Of a stretch of DNA of 64,000 bases, positions 62,435 to 64,000 are shown piece after piece (within the stretch, counting starts at the first letter, position 1; each line of letters starts with the position of its first letter). Origin of the DNA: Aliihoeflea sp. 40Bstr573 (GTDB lineage: Bacteria; Pseudomonadota; Alphaproteobacteria; Rhizobiales; Rhizobiaceae); contig NZ_JAAAMH010000009.1 of NCBI RefSeq assembly GCF_024105655.1, positions 62,001-126,000 of the forward strand. The letters run 5' to 3'. Under the pieces are notes generated by a model. The model made no database searches. It had not been told where the DNA came from and saw only the letters and a list, made by a program, of their open reading frames with translations. Position numbers and translations under genes: made by a program.

Positions 62435-62974
62435 ATGGAAAAGTCTCCCGACGCATTCCGCACCATCAGCGAGGTCGCCGACGATCTCGATCTGCCGCAG
62501 CACGTTCTGCGCTTTTGGGAAACGCGCTTTTCACAGATCAAACCGATGAAGCGCGGCGGCGGCCGCCGTTACTACCGTCCACAGGACGTGGAACTGATCA
62601 AGGGCATCCGCCACATGCTCTACGACCAGGGCTACACGATCAAGGGCGTGCAGAAACTCCTGCGCGACAACGGCAATCAGTTCGTCATCGCCATCGGCAA
62701 CGGCGATCTTGCCGCCGTCGAGGCGATTGCGCAGCGCAAGCAGCAGGAGGCGGAAGCCGCCAATACGAGCCCGGATGCCGACGGCGACGAGGAAATCATT
62801 CTCGGCCAGCCAAAGGCCAAGCCTGCCAGGCGCTTCTTCGGCTTGGCGCGCGGCGAGGAGGACGGTCCTGTAGCCCCGGACGACGAGCGCCTGTCGCGTG
62901 ATAACCGCGCTTTGCTTCAGGAGGCGCTGTTCGACCTTCTGGAATGCAAGCGCCTGCTCGACCAGGTGCGCTGA
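62435..62974 (+). CDS. MerR-family transcriptional regulator
   Basis: The 179-residue protein has an N-terminal MerR helix-turn-helix ([19 protein letters not shown]) followed by the wing [17 protein letters not shown] (about 30-55) and the helix [20 protein letters not shown]. The rest is low-complexity, and no effector-binding Cys are seen, so a sensor role is not evident. In many alphaproteobacteria it lies next to ihfA and may act with it. Confidence 0.9.
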   Translation: MEKSPDAFRTISEVADDLDLPQHVLRFWETRFSQIKPMKRGGGRRYYRPQDVELIKGIRHMLYDQGYTIKGVQKLLRDNGNQFVIAIGNGDLAAVEAIAQRKQQEAEAANTSPDADGDEEIILGQPKAKPARRFFGLARGEEDGPVAPDDERLSRDNRALLQEALFDLLECKRLLDQVR

Positions 62975-63052
62975 AGCTCGCAGGCTGAGTGGAACCAAGC
63001 CCTTGCGCCACCGTTTGAAGAGCAAACACGTGGCGAATGGAAGGGACCACCC

Positions 63053-63361
63053 ATGTCATATTCGATCTTCGGCGGCCGTCGTTCTTGGGATGACGATCTC
63101 GAACGACGCATCGCCCATCTAAACAAGGAACTATCCTTGCTTACGCGCCAGGCCCGCCGTCGCGGCTCGCACTTCTACGATGACACGCTCGAAACCGCTT
63201 CGCACGCCTATGACGATATCGCCGAGCGCATTCACGACTGGATGCCGGTGGTGCGCAAGCAAGCGCGATATGCCGAGCAGACCGCGCGCGACCATCCCGC
63301 GCTCGTTCTCGCCGGCCTTGCTGTCGTCGGACTGGCAGCCGCAGCGCTCCTGCGGCGGTAA
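63053..63361 (+). CDS. small membrane-anchored protein (DUF883/ElaB-like)
   Basis: The 102-residue product has a soluble helical N-terminal part with basic patches and one C-terminal membrane helix (about 80-98, ALVLAGLAVVGLAAAALL) ending in RR. The pattern of amphipathic coil plus tail anchor resembles ribosome-binding stress proteins such as YqjD/ElaB, though the match is loose. It has its own terminator. Confidence 0.65.
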   Translation: MSYSIFGGRRSWDDDLERRIAHLNKELSLLTRQARRRGSHFYDDTLETASHAYDDIAERIHDWMPVVRKQARYAEQTARDHPALVLAGLAVVGLAAAALLRR

Positions 63362-63387
63362 ACGGGTCCGGAAAGAAACTGCATAAA

Positions 63388-63411
63388 GGGCTGGCTTCGC
63401 CGGCCCTTTTT
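63388..63411 (+). terminator. terminator after the small membrane-anchored protein
   Basis: GGGCTGGC pairs with GCCGGCCC (eight pairs, one G-T) around a TTC loop and runs into TTTTT. It lies 26 bases after the stop. From here to 63543 no coding sequence was recognised. Confidence 0.85.
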
Positions 63412-63543
63412 CGTGTGAGATATTCGTCAATGGGGCGGAAATGGCGGACGCTGATTTTCGAGATCGGCCGGAAATACCTTCCCGCGCCTGCGGTCACGCA
63501 ATCACGCGCCGAAGGAATATGAGAATCTGAGGGGAAGGGAAAA

Positions 63544-63588
63544 TGGTCGGAGCGGCGGGATTCGAACCCACGACCCCTTGACCCCCAG
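63544..63588 (-). other. attachment site: 3' part of a tRNA-Pro(GGG) gene (island left border)
   Basis: On the minus strand these 45 bases give the encoded CCA, the 3' acceptor strand CGGAGCG, a normal T arm, the variable loop, the 3' side of the anticodon stem and a CTGGGGG loop with anticodon GGG. From 63589 the sequence (ATTGAGAA...) no longer matches the 5' side of the stem, so the 5' half is missing. A partial tRNA next to an integrase is the sign of site-specific insertion; the intact gene should lie at the far end of the island. No gene is seen between 63589 and the integrase. Confidence 0.85.
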
Positions 63589-63705
63589 ATTGAGAAATCT
63601 GCTTTGAACAAGCCGCCTCTTCTTTCATTGAGCGGATAACCGCTTGAATTCACTGTATGCCAGCCTTAACGTCTTTCACGTAAGCGCCAGCTTCTTTCCG
63701 ATTTG

Positions 63706-63725
63706 GTGCTTATTATGTGCTTATT
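63706..63725 (+). repeat. two 9-bp direct repeats near the integrase start, candidate arm-type sites
   Basis: GTGCTTATT occurs at 63706-63714 and again at 63717-63725, eleven bases apart, about one helical turn. They lie about 50 bases upstream of the integrase ATG. Short, helically phased repeats at this place are typical arm-binding sites of tyrosine recombinases. Confidence 0.5.
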
Positions 63726-63773
63726 TTCCTGCGCGAAGCGGGAATGGCAGGAAGGCCGGGGGTTGGCGACGAC

Positions 63774-64000
63774 ATGGCGATGATCACGAAGAAGGCGGTC
63801 GAGACCGCGCCCATAACGGGGTCGAGCTACTTCCTATGGGATGCCGGCGACGGGGCGGTTAAGGGCTTCGGATGCAACATCACCGCGCAGGGGAAGCGCA
63901 CCTTTGTCGCGCAATTCCGCATCGGCTCCGGCCGCAGCGCGAAATCTAAGCGCGTCACCATCGGCCCCTTTGGAACGTGGACCGTGGACAAGGCGCGTGA
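63774..64000 (+). CDS. int: tyrosine-recombinase integrase, N-terminal arm-binding domain (partial, runs off the window)
   Basis: The frame from ATG 63774 is open to the last base (about 75 residues visible). It reads MAMITKKAVETAPI, then SSYFLWDAGDGAVKGFGCNI, TAQGKRTFVAQFRIGSG and RVTIGPFGTWTVDKAR. This is the DUF4102-type arm-DNA-binding domain found at the N-terminus of P4- and island-type integrases. The catalytic domain (with the Arg, His and Tyr) lies beyond the window. The nearby tRNA fragment is its probable target. An alternative ATG is at 63780. Confidence 0.85.
   Translation, partial: MAMITKKAVETAPITGSSYFLWDAGDGAVKGFGCNITAQGKRTFVAQFRIGSGRSAKSKRVTIGPFGTWTVDKAR

Noticed and set aside
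63544-63588. Complete tRNA-Pro(GGG) gene
   Set aside because: Only the 3' part is present; the bases after 63588 do not pair with the anticodon stem and no D arm or 5' acceptor strand follows.

Overview
The window is a GC-rich chromosomal segment of an alphaproteobacterium of the order Hyphomicrobiales (Rhizobiales), most likely of the Phyllobacteriaceae/Rhizobiaceae group (Mesorhizobium- or Nitratireductor-like). The evidence is the gene set: an Omp25/31-type porin, the aapJQMP amino-acid transporter beside metC, an LdtR-LdtP pair, HdaA, the glyA-nrdR-ribD-ribE-ribH-nusB block, the yceD-plsX-fabH-ihfA-merR block, and bacterial homologues of the mitochondrial complex I subunits NDUFS4 and NDUFS6. 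The species cannot be named from the sequence alone.

Layout: 0-3.5 kb porin, GST, RNase T2, an exported unknown and rlmJ. 3.5-6.9 kb a molybdopterin oxidoreductase and an orphan TRAP binding protein. 6.9-10.7 kb purN-purM, an AI-2E family permease and hdaA. 10.8-12.9 kb two tRNA genes (Arg-TCT, Pro-TGG), the NDUFS4 homologue and metC. 13.2-17.5 kb aapJQMP. 17.5-19.5 kb a DUF2459 gene without a proper start, an FAD monooxygenase and the NDUFS6 homologue. 19.7-24.6 kb ppk-ppx facing rnd. 24.6-31.3 kb an MFS carrier, small exported proteins, aspS, pcp, a DUF922 protein and an unknown exported protein. 31.5-35.5 kb parC and a DEAD-box helicase. 35.6-39.4 kb the sulfate importer cysP-cysT-cysW-cysA (minus strand). 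39.7-46.8 kb a broken PPOX-family gene, a HerA-like ATPase, an EamA carrier, bpt, an RDD protein, a diguanylate cyclase, hemB and a small membrane protein. 47-49 kb ldtR and its L,D-transpeptidase. 49.2-55.1 kb glyA, nrdR, riboflavin synthesis, nusB and an MFS carrier. 55.2-63.4 kb the proton pyrophosphatase, bamE, a bc1 chaperone, yceD, a small NTPase, plsX, fabH, ihfA, a MerR regulator and a small membrane-anchored protein.

Most of the window is ordinary core chromosome. The exception is the right edge. At 63544-63588 lies the 3' part of a tRNA-Pro(GGG) gene that stops at the anticodon loop, followed by two 9-bp direct repeats and the start of a tyrosine-recombinase integrase that runs off the window. 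This is the border of an integrated genomic island; whatever accessory system it carries lies to the right and cannot be seen here. Other points of note are a doubly damaged PPOX gene, a DUF2459 gene with an in-frame stop in place of a usable N-terminus, matching stem-loops after the binding-protein genes of both the aap and cys operons, a hairpin that would hide the ribosome binding site of the EamA carrier, and several unexplained palindromes upstream of genes. I saw no CRISPR array, no insertion sequence, no rRNA and no recognised defence system.
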